Notes under the pieces: model-generated
The model's database searches: none
Told to the model about the DNA's origin: nothing
The model's input: the letters and a program-made list of their open reading frames with translations, nothing else
Shown here: positions 22,129 to 33,085 of the stretch, piece by piece
Position numbering within the stretch: the first letter of the stretch is position 1
Layout: each line of letters opens with the position of its first letter
Assembly (NCBI RefSeq): GCF_001540865.1
Contig: NC_033641.1
Coordinates: forward strand, 3,716,540-3,780,539
Length of the DNA stretch: 64,000 bases
Direction of reading: 5' to 3'
From: Ananas comosus
Taxonomy: Eukaryota > Streptophyta > Magnoliopsida > Poales > Bromeliaceae
Program-made: the position numbers and the translations under genes

Positions 22129-22540
22129 AATAAGCCCATCAGAATAATCACAAGCTAGAATGGTAATGTGTCATTATCTACTATTCTAGTCAATGTCCAA
22201 AAGGTACAATATGTCACCAGTAACCCAATCCTGTGGAAGCTACCCGTAGGTAGTCCGGCATGCGCCGTGCCAACAATGGCCCCGTGGTAGTCAACATCCA
22301 CACTCTAGGAATGAGCCTCCCCCACAGCATCCCATTTTGGCGCCCAATCCCGCACGGGCGAGCATGTGTCGCGATGGCTATCTCCGGAGTACCGACTTGT
22401 AGAGAGCGACCCTCACAAGTATGTGCGAATGAGCACAATGGCATGCAAGCGAATAAGTCCGTCTCAGGTCCCAGTGGTTCATCACTATTTCATCGGATCT
22501 AAAATCTGGAATACAGCACATGTCCGAAAGGCCTGCCTCT

Positions 22541-22694
22541 ATGTCATCGTGTCTAAAACACGGAATATAGTAACTGTCTCAATGGCCTATCTTTATATCA
22601 TGATGTCTAAAATATGGAATATAGTAACTGTCTCAATGGCCTATCTCTATGTCATCATGTCTAAAACATGGAATATAGTAGATTTCCAGTGGCC
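22541..22694. repeat. 54-bp minisatellite, about 3 copies
   Basis: The unit is about 54 bp (core GTCTAAAACACGGAATATAG, then TAACTGTCTCAATGGCC). The sister LTR carries about one unit more (30930-31110), so copy number has changed since insertion. Confidence 0.85.
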
Positions 22695-23718
22695 TAACAT
22701 CATATCTCTAAGTTGTAGTTCAATAATTTTCTAATTCAAGTGCCCCTTTATGACACTTTTGCTTACTATGTTCCAATATGAATAATAAGTCTAAAAGCTT
22801 GTCATTCTAATCATTTTCCACACAAGAAACATGACCTTACATCATTCATTAGAACATTAAACTCATGCATACTAACAATGCATATGCTTCTCTCTACAAC
22901 ATAGAGTCAATTTTTCATGATGCATAATATAGGGGTTTTAAGCGTTCTAAAATTCACATAAATTTCATTTAACATGAAATATGCATGTATTTATAGAATA
23001 CGAAAATATTTAACCACATAGGAGGCATTTCCTCCCATTTCAATGAAGCCAAACCCACCAAGTCCTCTTGAAGCCCATCATTTCGCCGAAGGGATGTGCC
23101 CACTATCCTCCTAGCTCCCTATAGGTAAAACTAGGGGAGTTACACGAACAAAACGAACTACAACAAACTAAAACAATAACAAACTCAAGATAAGGGCATA
23201 ACTCACCTATAGTGAAGCAAACCCTTCCCAAGCTCCAAATGGGAGCTAGAACCCTTCCAATCCAACCTAGAGGATGATTCTAAACCAATCAATTGAGCTC
23301 CAAAAGTCCTAGATCAAAAATCCCCAAATCAAGTCCTAAATCCTCATTCTAAGGTTTCATCACAAGGAGACCAATAAAACATTAGTCAAAAGGAGAAAAC
23401 AAGTTTCTAACCTCTTGAAAAGCTTCAACCCAAACTCAAAGTCCTCTAGGTTCAAGGATCTTTCCTCAAACAAGCCTCAAGTCCAAGCTCCAAGCTTCAA
23501 CAATGGTGGAAATTGCTCCAAAAGGCAAAAAGAGAAGTAAATCCACCAAAATCCAAACTAAAAGGAGATCAAAACAAAAGAAATGGTAAAGAGGGCTCTC
23601 TTACCTCCTTCTCCTCCTTCCTCAGCTCAGGGAAAGCCCCAAGGGGCGTGGGTGATATATAGAATAGCCACAATTGCAAAAACACCCCTGCAGTTCGACC
23701 ATTCAAAATCTGTCACTA

Positions 23719-23880
23719 CGTACCGGTACACCGGCCCGTGTACCGGTACACATCCTACGAAAATGCCAAACCCGAGCCTCGGGTTGGCTGGGAAGCTGCC
23801 TGTGTACCGGTACACGAGCCCGTACCGGTACAACTATCAACCCTGTACCGGTATAGCCATCAACCCTGTACCGGTACGCA
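23719..23880. promoter_or_regulatory. ACCGGT palindrome array upstream of a TATA box
   Basis: GTACCGGTAC occurs at 23720, 23740, 23804, 23822 and 23868, with GTACCGGTAT at 23845. Gaps are 18-23 bp within groups. CCCGAGCCTCGGG lies at 23770. The TATA box of this minus-strand LTR is about 60 bp below the first unit. Confidence 0.6.
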
Positions 23881-24074
23881 GCCTGCTGAAGGCTACCCGA
23901 GAGCTGACCAAAAATCCGACTTTTCGGGTTTTGGTGCCAAGTTTTAAATCTCAATTCTTGGGACTCGAACCATAGGTCGGAACACTGTCTACGACCCTCC
24001 ACAAAGTGTGGAACAGCTCGGAATACAAATCAAACACTTGAGCCTCGCAATTTGCAAAGGTCCAGTGTGTTACA

Positions 24075-24100
24075 TTCACCCCTCCTAAAAGGAGTTTCGT
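24075..24100 (-). other. Polypurine tract next to the 3' LTR
   Basis: The minus strand reads CCTTTTAGGAGGGGTGAA directly before TGTAACAC. The same bases form a small hairpin (CTCCT-AAA-AGGAG) next to a second one (TTTCG-TCCG-CGAAA). Confidence 0.75.
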
Positions 24101-26639
24101 CCGCGAAACTGTGGTCAACCACACTTCGAACCCATCCAAAGAGGATGATCGAAACACTCTAACAGCGTACTAGCCTGACCACGAAGGTCTCAAGCATGCC
24201 GGATTGCTCCACGGCATAGCCAGAACAATCTCCCACGGCTCTAAGGATTCAGCATACCACGGGCCGAACCCACAAAAGTTCTTCGAACTCAAGTCGTCAT
24301 AGGAAGTTCCAACTCAACTCTGCGCTTGTTCACCAAGTCCATCAGTCGGTTCTCACAAAACCAAGTATTCCCAAAAGCTGAATTCCAGTTTTTGCCTTCC
24401 TCGTCTAAGTCGAGGGTAAAGCTTAGCTTTGCTTCCATCGCTCTTGTATATGAAATTCCATCAAGTACTCCACAGGAGTACTTACTTGATCATCACTTAC
24501 CAAAGGAAGGCGATGCCCATTCCACTCATCAGCTCATATTCCAACAATGATCCTTCAGATCCAAGATCAAGTCTCTTCTCGAGACGGTACAACTGAGTGC
24601 AATCTAAATCAAGGTTACGTATGATGTAACTTTTCCATCCCATTGCTATTTGCAACGTCCATCCGTCCGTCCAATCTTGCTTGGCACGAACAGTTCCAAT
24701 TCAACATTCAAGGTAGCCATCCTTCCAATAGTAACAGAGATCGACTATTCATCCAAACTTACTCATCATGGCGATTACTTGATTCCTCAATCGGCACGGT
24801 GATACGATGTCTCCACATCAATCTCAAACTCACCACTCGGGAGTACCCTCAAATCCCCTGTGATCCATGGCCACGGATCAAGCTCAGAAGCTTCATCATT
24901 CCACTAAGATCATCATCTTAGCCCAAACTTAAGTCCAAGTTAATTCTTCGCAAGCCCAAGCTAATGGCCTAGCTTCGACAGAAGGTTCACAACACAATCA
25001 CTTAGAAACTTTCGATCCCAATGCTTTTCTTAGCATTGGATGCTCCAGGTGTCCATAGCCACCAAGTTCAGTCCACACGATAGAGAGGGATCAATCCACA
25101 GTTCAGTAACAACTCTCTATCAAGGTCATCCTGATGCAATTATCGAGCCAAAGTCAATCCCATAAGTGCTCATATGCAGCTCTATCCCACAGAACTCAAA
25201 TCCTTGTATACGCTTCTGACAAGGAAAATTAGTAACTTGGTACCTTCCCTCTCGCGAGTCCTCCATTCATCAGTGAGAGTCCCCCAACTCGACCACTTCA
25301 AACCTGCCTACGCAGTCCAAACTCGCACTTCCTATAAAAAAGAAATATCCCAGGTCATCCATGACTGGTTCCACAAATCCATCCAGAGGGCTTGGGACTA
25401 TCGCTCAGTAAGCCCTTAACACTGGTGGAGTACTATAGGCTTAGGCAACATCATCCTCGTGATGTCCCCACCTAGCACCACTATCCGTTGGAGGTACGAC
25501 CTCAACTCCAACATCAAACAGTACTATTCAGATTGCTTACAATCCTATCGAGTACACCAACAACTCAAGGCCATTTGACAAAGTTAATGAGCCTCAGCAC
25601 GGTCCAAACACCCAATCATGGTTTAATTTGAATCACGATAGTCGACATACAATCAAAACGGCCCAACCGGTCCCACAACAAGTGAGAGTGCTTCTCCACG
25701 AAGTAAAACACTAACTACAAAACCACCCCGCCAATCGAGCTCACGATTTGTGACTCGGTCGGGGACACAATGACGGATCAAAGACATCCTTCATTTTAAG
25801 GATTCTCAATCATCGAAAGCTAATGGCCAAATAGGCCCCAAATCCTCTCCAACACTTACCCAATTTTAGGTAAGGGAGACAGTCAACGCAACTAGCGAAA
25901 TTAAATCCTCAAATTGTACTATTTTGTACTCAAAATTCTCAGGGCGAGTCAAGTGAACTCGCAATCCAAAGGTACCAGGTACCCACTACGACTCCACACT
26001 AAATAAGGCCAATCCATTTGTTGGCGCACAAACCATCCCATATGGTAGGGTGTTCGAAACGATACACTCGATCAACTGATCATCCTATGTGCATCGAAAA
26101 TGATCAATGCAAACAAATCCTCGGGTCAGGTCACTACACACTTGGCGTATCCTCGATCTCACGATTTAACATGTGGCATACCACGCTCCCGGGTCTAAGC
26201 TCGGACTACCGTCCTGACCAAAACCCTGCCCTACCAGTGGGTACCAGGCCACTGTCACACACAGCTACTGCGCCTGCCCAAAGGGCCAAGGCTCCACAGT
26301 CCACAAACGGTCCAGGCACGGTCATCCCCAAGCATATCCGGCGAACAGCCGATCAAGGGATGCGGCTAAAGCAATCATCGTGAGATCTACCAGCATAACA
26401 AAACATGCTACCCGCAACCCGCAAATCAACCTCCTAACCCGGGAGGTGCCAATCATTACCGCAAACAGCGATCAAACGGTATGCCATACCACTCGGTGAA
26501 TAGCCGATCAAAGAATAGATGCAATGCACTGGTATAAGATAATGCACAAATCGAATGCCACAAAACAGACAGATACCTGTAGCCTCTGCTGCTGTCGCCT
26601 CCGCGGTCTGGGCCACATACATGCGCCCGATCGGGGCCT
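24101..26639 (-). other. Internal region without recognisable coding
   Basis: There are 2.5 kb between the gag copies and the polypurine tract where pol would normally be. I looked on the minus strand for protease, the RT (Y/F)xDD box, RNase H and the integrase DDE segments and saw none. The longest open frames are on the plus strand and short. The base composition is even, not AT-rich. This is either a non-coding interior of a non-autonomous element or pol eroded beyond recognition. Confidence 0.55.
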
Positions 26640-27894
26640 GCCGCGACCCCTCCGTCTATCTCTGGACAGGTGGCTTCCCAGCCTGATAGTGAGAGGAAGG
26701 CGTCCCCTGGCTGGGACCCGGTAACACTGGTGCTGATGTAGAAGATGGCGCTGGTACTGAACCCCTCGGGCAGTCCGACTGGATGTGGCCCTCCTGACCA
26801 CACAAGTAACACTTGCCCTGCCTCTAAGAGCACTGTCGTGGGTAATGACGACTACCGCAGATCACGCAACTCAGAGTCTGGCGATGCTCAGATCCTCCAC
26901 GCTGTGCAGATGAGCCACATCCTCGCGATTGGCTCCTGTTCCTGGCATATCTCGGCGGCCTCCCAGAGTGCGTCTGACTCGCACCCTTAGCCGCAAGCCT
27001 CTTGCCTTTCCTTTGTCCGAGCCTCCTCGACGCTCCTGCAAGTCCACCGCGCCGCTCTTCATGATGAGCGCGCGGTTCACCACATCTCAGTAAGTCTGAA
27101 GATTGGAGGATTACACCAACCGAAAGATTAACGACTGAAGTCCTCCCTCGAAGATGCGAGCCTTATTCTCGTCGTCCTGCACAACAAAGGGCACATAGTG
27201 TAGTAGCCGAGAAAACTCCCTCTCGCACTCGGCCACGGTTCGATCTCCTTGGTGCACCTCGCACAGATCCTGCTCCATCTTCTCTTAACACTAACGGAAA
27301 AGTAGTGCTCCAATAAGAGTTCCTTGAACCTCTTCCAAGAAATGGCTGCTAGGTCAGTGTTGGGATTATCTTGGATTCCCAACCACCAGCTATAGGCCTC
27401 GCCGTCCAAATGGTGAGTAGCGAGCCCAAACTCTGTCTCTCTTCTCCATGAAAGTGTCGCGGAACAACTTCTCCATGTGCATAAGCCACTTTTCAACGAT
27501 CCAGTGGTCGGCTTTCGCTCTATTAAAGATCCTGGGATCGCACCTCCTGAACTCGTTGAGGCGATCCATGAGCCGCTGCCGCTCCGCTTCCTCAACCATC
27601 AAGGGGAAAACCGCCGCTGCTATAGGCACCTGAGCTGGTGGTGCCGCAAATACCTCCTCCCGAGGTGCTACCGCAGGTGCCGTCCGCGAAGTGTCGAGTG
27701 CAGGGGACGACCTCCTGGGTGCAACCCCCTCTACCAGCGTGGGTGGTACAGGGACCTAAGCCTCCCTGGCAGCCGCTTGCTGTAGTAGAAGATTCTTCAG
27801 GCGCTGCATCCGTGCCTCCTGTCGGCGCGCCGCATCTGCATGCTGTCGAGCCCCCGCCCCGCCTGCTGCGTCACCAAGTCAGTGAGGGCCGCAA
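26640..27894 (-). pseudogene. Gag copy 1 of the gag-only element (frameshifted)
   Basis: Gag builds the particle that packages element RNA. On the minus strand the N-terminal part (27629 down) reads RLMDRLNEFRRCDPRIFNRA with DHWIVEKWLMHMEKLF, then a frameshift near 27420, then DGEAYSWWLGIQDNPNTDLA and ISWKRFKELLLEHYFSVSVK. The W...WL....F and GEAY.WW...Q patterns are the retrotransposon Gag core (PF03732 type). Towards 26860 come basic residues and the zinc knuckle C-V-I-C-G-x-R-H-Y-P-Q-Q-C. It lacks the first ~40 codons found in copy 2, because an LTR terminus is fused at 27895. Confidence 0.75.
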
Positions 27895-27937
27895 TGTCAC
27901 GCCCCGGGACCGGTAGAGGCCTTCCCGGTGCCGTGAC
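27895..27937 (-). repeat. LTR-terminus remnant at the junction of the two gag copies
   Basis: TGTCACGCCCCGGGACCGGT and about 22 following bases match the terminal 40 bp of the Del-like LTRs (compare 9904). They are fused directly to gag sequence on both sides, with no primer site and no second LTR end. It marks a recombination or template-switch joint. Confidence 0.75.
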
Positions 27938-29306
27938 CCCTTCATCTATCTCTGGACAGGTGGCCTCCCGGCCTGACAGTGAGCGGAAGGCATCCCCTGG
28001 CTTGGACCCGGTAATACTAGTGCTGATGCAGAAGATGGCGCTGGTACTGAACCACTCGGGTAGCCCGACTAGATGTGGTCCTCCTGACCACACAAGTAAC
28101 ACCTGCCTTGCCTCTAAGAGCACTGTTGTGGGTAATGACGACCACCGCAGATCACGCAACTCAGAGTCTGGCGACGCTCAGATCCTCTACGCTGTGCAGA
28201 TGAGCCACGTCCTCGCGATTGGCTCCTGTTCCTGGAATATCTCGGCGGCCTCCCAGAGTGCGTCTGACTCGCACCCTCAGCCGCAGGCCTCTTGCCTTTC
28301 CTTCTGTCCGAGTCATCTAGACGCTCTTGCAAGTCCGCCGTGCCGCTCTCCACGATGAGCGCGCGGTTTACCACATCTAAGTAAGTCTGAAGGTTGGAGG
28401 ATTGCACCAACCGAAAGATTGATGGCCGAAGTCCTCGCTCGAAGATGCAAGCCTTATTCTCGTCGTCCTACACAACAAAGGGCACACAGTGTAGTAACCG
28501 AGAAAACTCCCTCTCGTACTCGGCCACGATTCGATCTCCTTGGCACATCTCGCGCAGATCCTGCTCCATCTCCTCTTAACACTAACGAAAAAGTAGTGCC
28601 CCAATAAGAGTTACTTGAACCTCTTCCAAGAAATGGCTGCTAGGTCAGTGTTGGGATTATCCTGGATTCCCAACCACCAGCTATAGGCCTCGCCGTCCAA
28701 CTGGTGAGTGCCGAGCCAAACTCTGTCTCTCTCCTCCATGAAAGTGTCGTGGAGCAACTTCTCCATGTGCATCAGCCACTTTTCAATGATCCAGTGGTCG
28801 GCTTCCTCTTCATTAAAGATCCAGGGATCGCACCTCCTGAACTCGTTGAGGCGATCCATGAGCCGCTGCCGCTCCGCTTCCTCAACCATCAAGGAAAAAA
28901 CCGCCGCTGCTACAGGCACCTGAGCTGGTGGTGCCGCAAATACCTCCTCCCGAGGTGCTACCGCAGGTGCCGTCCGCGAAGTGTCAAGTGCAGGGGACGA
29001 CCTCCTGGGTGCAAACGCCTCTATCGGCGCAGGTGGTACAGGGACCTGAGCCTCCCTGGGAGCCGCCTGCTGCAGTAGAAGATCCTTCAGGCGCTGCATC
29101 CATGCCTCCTGTCGGCGCGCCGCATCTGCATGCTGTCAAGCCGCCGCCGCCGCCGCCTGCTGCGTCACCAAGTGAGTGAGGACCGCAAGCTGGCTCCTCA
29201 ACTCACGAACCTCACCGGATCCGGAGGTAGCAGATGTCTCCGCTTCCTCCAGGTTTGCCACGTCATCCGCTCCGACAGACTTAAAGCGTGTAGTTGGCAG
29301 CGACAT
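27938..29306 (-). pseudogene. Gag copy 2 of the gag-only element, nearly full length
   Basis: The minus-strand ATG at 29306-29304 begins MSLPTTRFKSVGADDVANLE. An Ala run (TQQAAAAAA) ends at a TGA near 29135; copy 1 has CGA at this site. The frame then continues through an Ala/Pro-rich linker, the Gag core (residues like RLMDRLNEFRRCDPWIFNEE, GEAYSWWLGIQ, DLAAISWKRF), a TAA near 28611 where copy 1 has an intact codon, and a basic region (RYSRNRSQSRGRG). It ends at a knuckle C-V-I-C-G-G-R-H-Y-P-Q-Q-C (28118-28156) and a second degenerate one (CYLCGQEDHI). Copies 1 and 2 are collinear with a period near 1.29 kb. Confidence 0.78.
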
Positions 29307-29586
29307 TACAACGTCATAAAACCGCGAGTTAACAAAACCCACGCTATCGAATCCCCGCTCAAAACGAATACCCAAATCATGCGAAAGTAATGAAGTGTTA
29401 TCCACAACTAACTCCGGCGAAGTTAGAAGTCATACACTCCGATCCTACTCCAACTTTTTAGAGTTATCGTAAAACCCAATTGAAATACTTTTGCTTACAA
29501 GTCAAATAGACCTCGTCTCTCACGAGCCTATTTCCTATAGTCCAACCGGCCTAAGGTTCACTAAGTCCACTAAGACTCAACCCTAG

Positions 29587-29598
29587 GCTCTGATACCA
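29587..29598 (-). other. Primer-binding site, tRNA-iMet
   Basis: Minus strand TGGTATCAGAGC lies eight bases inside the 5' LTR end at 29607. The 280 bp from here to the gag ATG are leader. Confidence 0.92.
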
Positions 29599-30187
29599 AA
29601 ATAATCTGTCACGCCCCGGGGCCCAGCGAAAGCCGGCCCGGCACGTGTCCAGACCCGCCATCTATCTAAAACATATAAGGCGTCTACGATACAGCAATAA
29701 ATAAAATTAAATAATACAAAGAGATCTAGCGATATCAGAGCAAGGTACTACTAGAATCTACAACAGGAGAGTATAACAAGAGCTAAAATCCACAAAAATA
29801 AATCATGAAGTAGAACGACAGAATTCCGAGTACAAATGCTATAAGTGGTACAATGGCGGTCTCTATACATGGTAACAAAACTCTCTCTCACCAAAAACAC
29901 AAAAAGAGAGTAGACCACCTAGGAGCAAAGGCAAGCTCCGCACTAACTAGCTACACGACTCCCTCGCCGCGATCCCGTGCCTCCGCCAGTGCTGAAGGTT
30001 CTGAAAAGAAAGTATCAAACAGAGGGCATGAGAACTATTAAATAATAGTTCCCAGTGGGCAATTACTGACTTCAGTGAAATGCACCACTAGGCCCAAAAC
30101 TAAGGGAAGTAAGTAAGGCAGGTAAGAAAAATATGAATAAATAAATCACAGAAATGGAAGCTCACTATACCTTGATGTCACTACTTT

Positions 30188-30505
30188 CATCAGTAATAAT
30201 CTACCACATTATCTCTACTCAGCATGAACTTGCATAAGTAATAAGCTACCACATGATCTCTACTTAGCATGATTTTGCATAAGTAATAAGCCACCACATG
30301 ATCTCTACTTAGCATGAATTTGCATAAGTAATAAGCTACCACATGATCTCTACTTAGCATGATTTTGCATAAGCAATAAGCCGCCACATGATCTCTACTT
30401 AGTATGAATTTGCATAAGTAATAAGCTACCACATGATCTCTAATTAGCATGATTTTGCATAAGTAATAAGCTACCACATGATCTCTACTTAGCATGATTT
30501 CGCAT
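30188..30505. repeat. 45-bp minisatellite, about 7 copies (5' LTR)
   Basis: This is the counterpart of 21817-22128, with individual unit changes such as CACATTATCTC and TCTAATTAGC. Confidence 0.92.
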
Positions 30506-30929
30506 AAGTAATGAGCCCATCACAATAATCACAAGCTAGAATAGTAATGTGTCATTATCCACTATTCTAGTCACTGTCCAAAAGGTACAATATATCACCA
30601 GTAACCCAATCCTGTGGAAGCTACCCGTAGGTAGTCCGGCATGCCCCGTGCCAACAATGGTCCCGTGGTAGTCAACATCCCCACTCTAGGAATGAGCCTC
30701 CCCCACGGCATCCCATTTTGGCGCCCAATCCCACACGAGCGAGCATGTGTCGCGATGGCTATCTCCGGAGTGCCAACTTGTAGAGAGCGACCCTCACAAG
30801 TATGTGCGAATGAGCACAATGGCATGCAAGCGAATAAGTCCGCCTCAGGTCCAAGTGGTTAATTACTGTTTCATCGGATCTAAAACCCGGAATACAGCAC
30901 ATGTCCCAAAGGCCTGCCTCTATGTCATC

Positions 30930-31110
30930 GTGTCTAAAACACGGAATATAGTAACTATCTCAATGGCCTATCTCTATGTCATCATGTCTAAAACATGGAA
31001 TATAGTAACTGTCTCAATGGCCTATCTCTATGTCATCGTGTCTAAAACACGGAATATAGTAACTGTCTCAATGGCCTATCTCTATGTCATCATGTCTAAA
31101 ACATGAAATA
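30930..31110. repeat. 54-bp minisatellite, about 4 copies (5' LTR)
   Basis: The GTCTAAAACAYGGAATATAG unit is repeated with alternating ATCGTGTC and ATCATGTC junctions. It has one unit more than the other LTR. Confidence 0.85.
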
Positions 31111-32151
31111 TAGTAGATTTCCAGTGGCCTATCATCATGTCTCTAAGTTGTAGTTCAATAATTTTCTAGTTCAAGTGCCCCTTTATGACACTTTTGCTTA
31201 CTATGTCCCAATATGAATAATAAGTCTAAAAGCTTGTCATTCTAATCATTTTCCACACAAGAAACATGATCTTACATCATTCATTAGAATATTAAACTCA
31301 TGCATACTAACAATGCATATGCTTCTCTCTACAACATAGAGTCAATTTTTCATGATGCATAACATATGGGTTTTAAGCGTTCTAAAATTCACATAAATTT
31401 CATTTAACATGAATATGTATATATTTATAAAATACGAAACATTTAACCACATAGGAGGCATTTCCTCCCATTTCAATGAAGCCAAACCCACCAAGTCCTC
31501 TCGAAGCCCATCGTTTCGCCGAAAGGAGGTGCCCACTATCCTCCTAACGCCCTATAGGTAAAACTAGGGGAGTTACACGAACGAAACGAACTACAACAAG
31601 CTAAAACAATAACAAACTCATGATAAGGGCATAACTCACCTATAGTGAAGCAAACCCTTCCCAAGCTCCAAATGGAAGCTAGAACCCTTCCAATCCAATC
31701 TAGAGGATGATTCTAAATCAATCAATTGAGCTCCAAAAGCTCTAGATCAAAAATCCCCAAATCAATCCCTAAATCCTCATTTCTAGGGTTTCATCTCAAG
31801 GAAACCAATAAAACATTAGTCAAAATGAGAGAACAAGTTTCTAACCTCTTGAAAAGCTTCAACCCAAGCTCAAAGTCCTCTAGGTTCAAGGATCTTTCCT
31901 CAAACAAGCCTCAAGTCTAAGCTCCAAGCTTCAACAATGGTGGAAATTGGTCCAAAAGGCAAAAAGAGAAGTAAATCCATCAAAATCCAAACTAAAAGGA
32001 GATCAAAACCAAAGAAATGGTAAAGAGGGCTCTCTTACCTCCTTCTCCTCCTTCCTCAGCTCAGGGAAAGCCCCAAGGGGTGTGGGTGATATATAGAATA
32101 GCCATAATTGCAAAAACACCCCTGCAGTTCGACCATTCAAAATCTGTCACT

Positions 32152-32315
32152 GCGTATCGGTATACGGGCCCGTGTACCGGTACACATCCCACGAAAATGC
32201 AAAAACCAAGCCTCGGGTTGGCTGGGAAGCTGCCTGTGTACTAGTACACGAGCCCATACCGGTACGACCATCAACCCTGTACCGGTACAGCCATCAACCC
32301 TGTACCGGTACGCAG
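32152..32315. promoter_or_regulatory. ACCGGT palindrome array (5' LTR)
   Basis: Units are GTATCGGTATAC (32154), GTGTACCGGTACAC (32173), GTACTAGTACAC (32238), ATACCGGTACG (32256), GTACCGGTACAG (32280) and GTACCGGTACGC (32303). Three have point changes relative to the 3' LTR copy. Confidence 0.55.
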
Positions 32316-32513
32316 CCTGCTGAAGGCTACCCGAGAGCTGACCAAAAATCCGACTTTTCGGGTTTTGGTGCCAAGTTTTAAACCTCAATTCTCGGGACTC
32401 GAACCATAGGTCGGGACACTGTCTACGACCCTCCACAAAGTGTGGAATAGCTCGGAACACAAATCAAACACTTGAGCCTCGCAATTTGTAAAGGTCCAGT
32501 GTGTTACAAGTAC

Positions 32514-32900
32514 GCTCATCGCCATCACCATCACTATTTGGGGACACGCGCTTTGCTACAAGCTTACCTCCACAATCCATATCATATCTGAGGCAACGTC
32601 GGCGAAGGTGTGGGCAAGGAAAGAGAGTGGAGCGCGGTATCAATGTTAGGGCGGTGGAGGAGGAGAACAAAGGAGAGGAAGCGGAAGGAGAAAAAGACAC
32701 AGAAACGACGTGGAAGACGAACTAGCAGTGGGGAGAAAAACAAACGAGAAAAAAAAGAATAAAAATATTTTGGTCTGTTTACTGAAAATTCGGGCTGAAT
32801 CTATAAAATCCAAAATGAGCACCCATGTTTTGCAAAAACACAAAACCGATGGTTTTTTTATGCAAATCGGCATTTTTTCTGAAAAGATTTGTGTCTTTTC
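32514..32900. other. Unassigned sequence
   Basis: This is a short G/A-rich stretch (GGAGGAGGAGAAC, GGAAGCGGAAGG) followed by A- and T-rich DNA. A 74-aa frame at 32501-32725 is charged and low-complexity, with no family I recognise. It may be the edge of an older element. Confidence 0.3.
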
Positions 32901-32918
32901 TCTTGTAAAAGAAGGGTT

Positions 32919-33067
32919 TTTTTTTAGTGAGAAAGGTAGTATGCTATCCGCTTCGTTTATTTATTTTAGAAACAAACATAGCTGGAAATGTGAAGCAACT
33001 CGACTTCAAACTTGAGACCTCGGTTACCAACCACAAAACCTTTGCTACTTGTGTTAGGGACGGTCGG
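32919..33067 (-). mobile_element. tRNA-derived SINE, copy 1
   Basis: It is flanked by perfect 18-bp target duplications TCTTGTAAAAGAAGGGTT (32901-32918 and 33068-33085). On the minus strand it has a head with a box-A-like CACAAGTAGCAAAGG and a degenerate box B (AGTTTGAAGTC), a body (CACATTTCCAGCTATGTTTG, AAACGAAGCGGATAGCATAC) and a terminal A tract next to the duplication. It is the same family as 34297-34466. Confidence 0.85.
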
Positions 33068-33085
33068 TCTTGTAAAAGAAGGGTT

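Larger units (their letters stand above)
21222..24074 (-). mobile_element. 3' LTR of the gag-only element
   Basis: Plus-strand ends are TGTCACGCCGCGGGG and CCAGTGTGTTACA. It contains the stem-loop 21648-21665, a 45-bp minisatellite 21817-22128, a 54-bp minisatellite 22541-22694, a leader rich in AAGCTCC, a TATA box (minus strand CTATATATC, 23654-23662) and the palindrome array 23719-23880. Confidence 0.92.
21222..32508 (-). mobile_element. Complete gag-only Del-like gypsy retrotransposon (11.3 kb)
   Basis: Two 2.85-2.90-kb LTRs in the same orientation (21222-24074 and 29607-32508) enclose 5.5 kb. The primer site (29587-29598) and polypurine tract (next to 24074) place it on the minus strand. 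Flanking 5-mers are ACTAC (21217-21221) and AGTAC (32509-32513), a probable duplication with one change. The interior has only gag-type coding, in two tandem copies, followed by 2.5 kb without recognisable pol. Gag-only elements with long LTRs are known in plants (TR-GAG type). Erosion or deletion of pol is the alternative. The LTRs are very alike by eye, so insertion is fairly young. Confidence 0.88.
29607..32508 (-). mobile_element. 5' LTR of the gag-only element
   Basis: Plus-strand ends are TGTCACGCCCCGGGG and CCAGTGTGTTACA. It is collinear with 21222-24074 throughout: stem-loop 30033-30050, 45-bp array 30188-30505, 54-bp array 30930-31110 (one unit more than the partner), TATA box near 32093 (GATATATAG) and palindrome array 32152-32315. 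The element's transcript would start here and run leftwards. Confidence 0.92.

Noticed and set aside
29587..29598. Possible tRNA genes at the TGGTATCAGAGC sites (also 16559 and 56340)
   Set aside because: They are 12-base primer-binding sites next to LTR ends, with no cloverleaf around them.
21186..32523. GTACGCTCATC on both sides of the gag-only element (21186 and 32511) as its target duplication
   Set aside because: The left copy is 25 bp away from the LTR end, so it cannot be the staggered-cut duplication. ACTAC/AGTAC touches both ends. A local older repeat is likelier.
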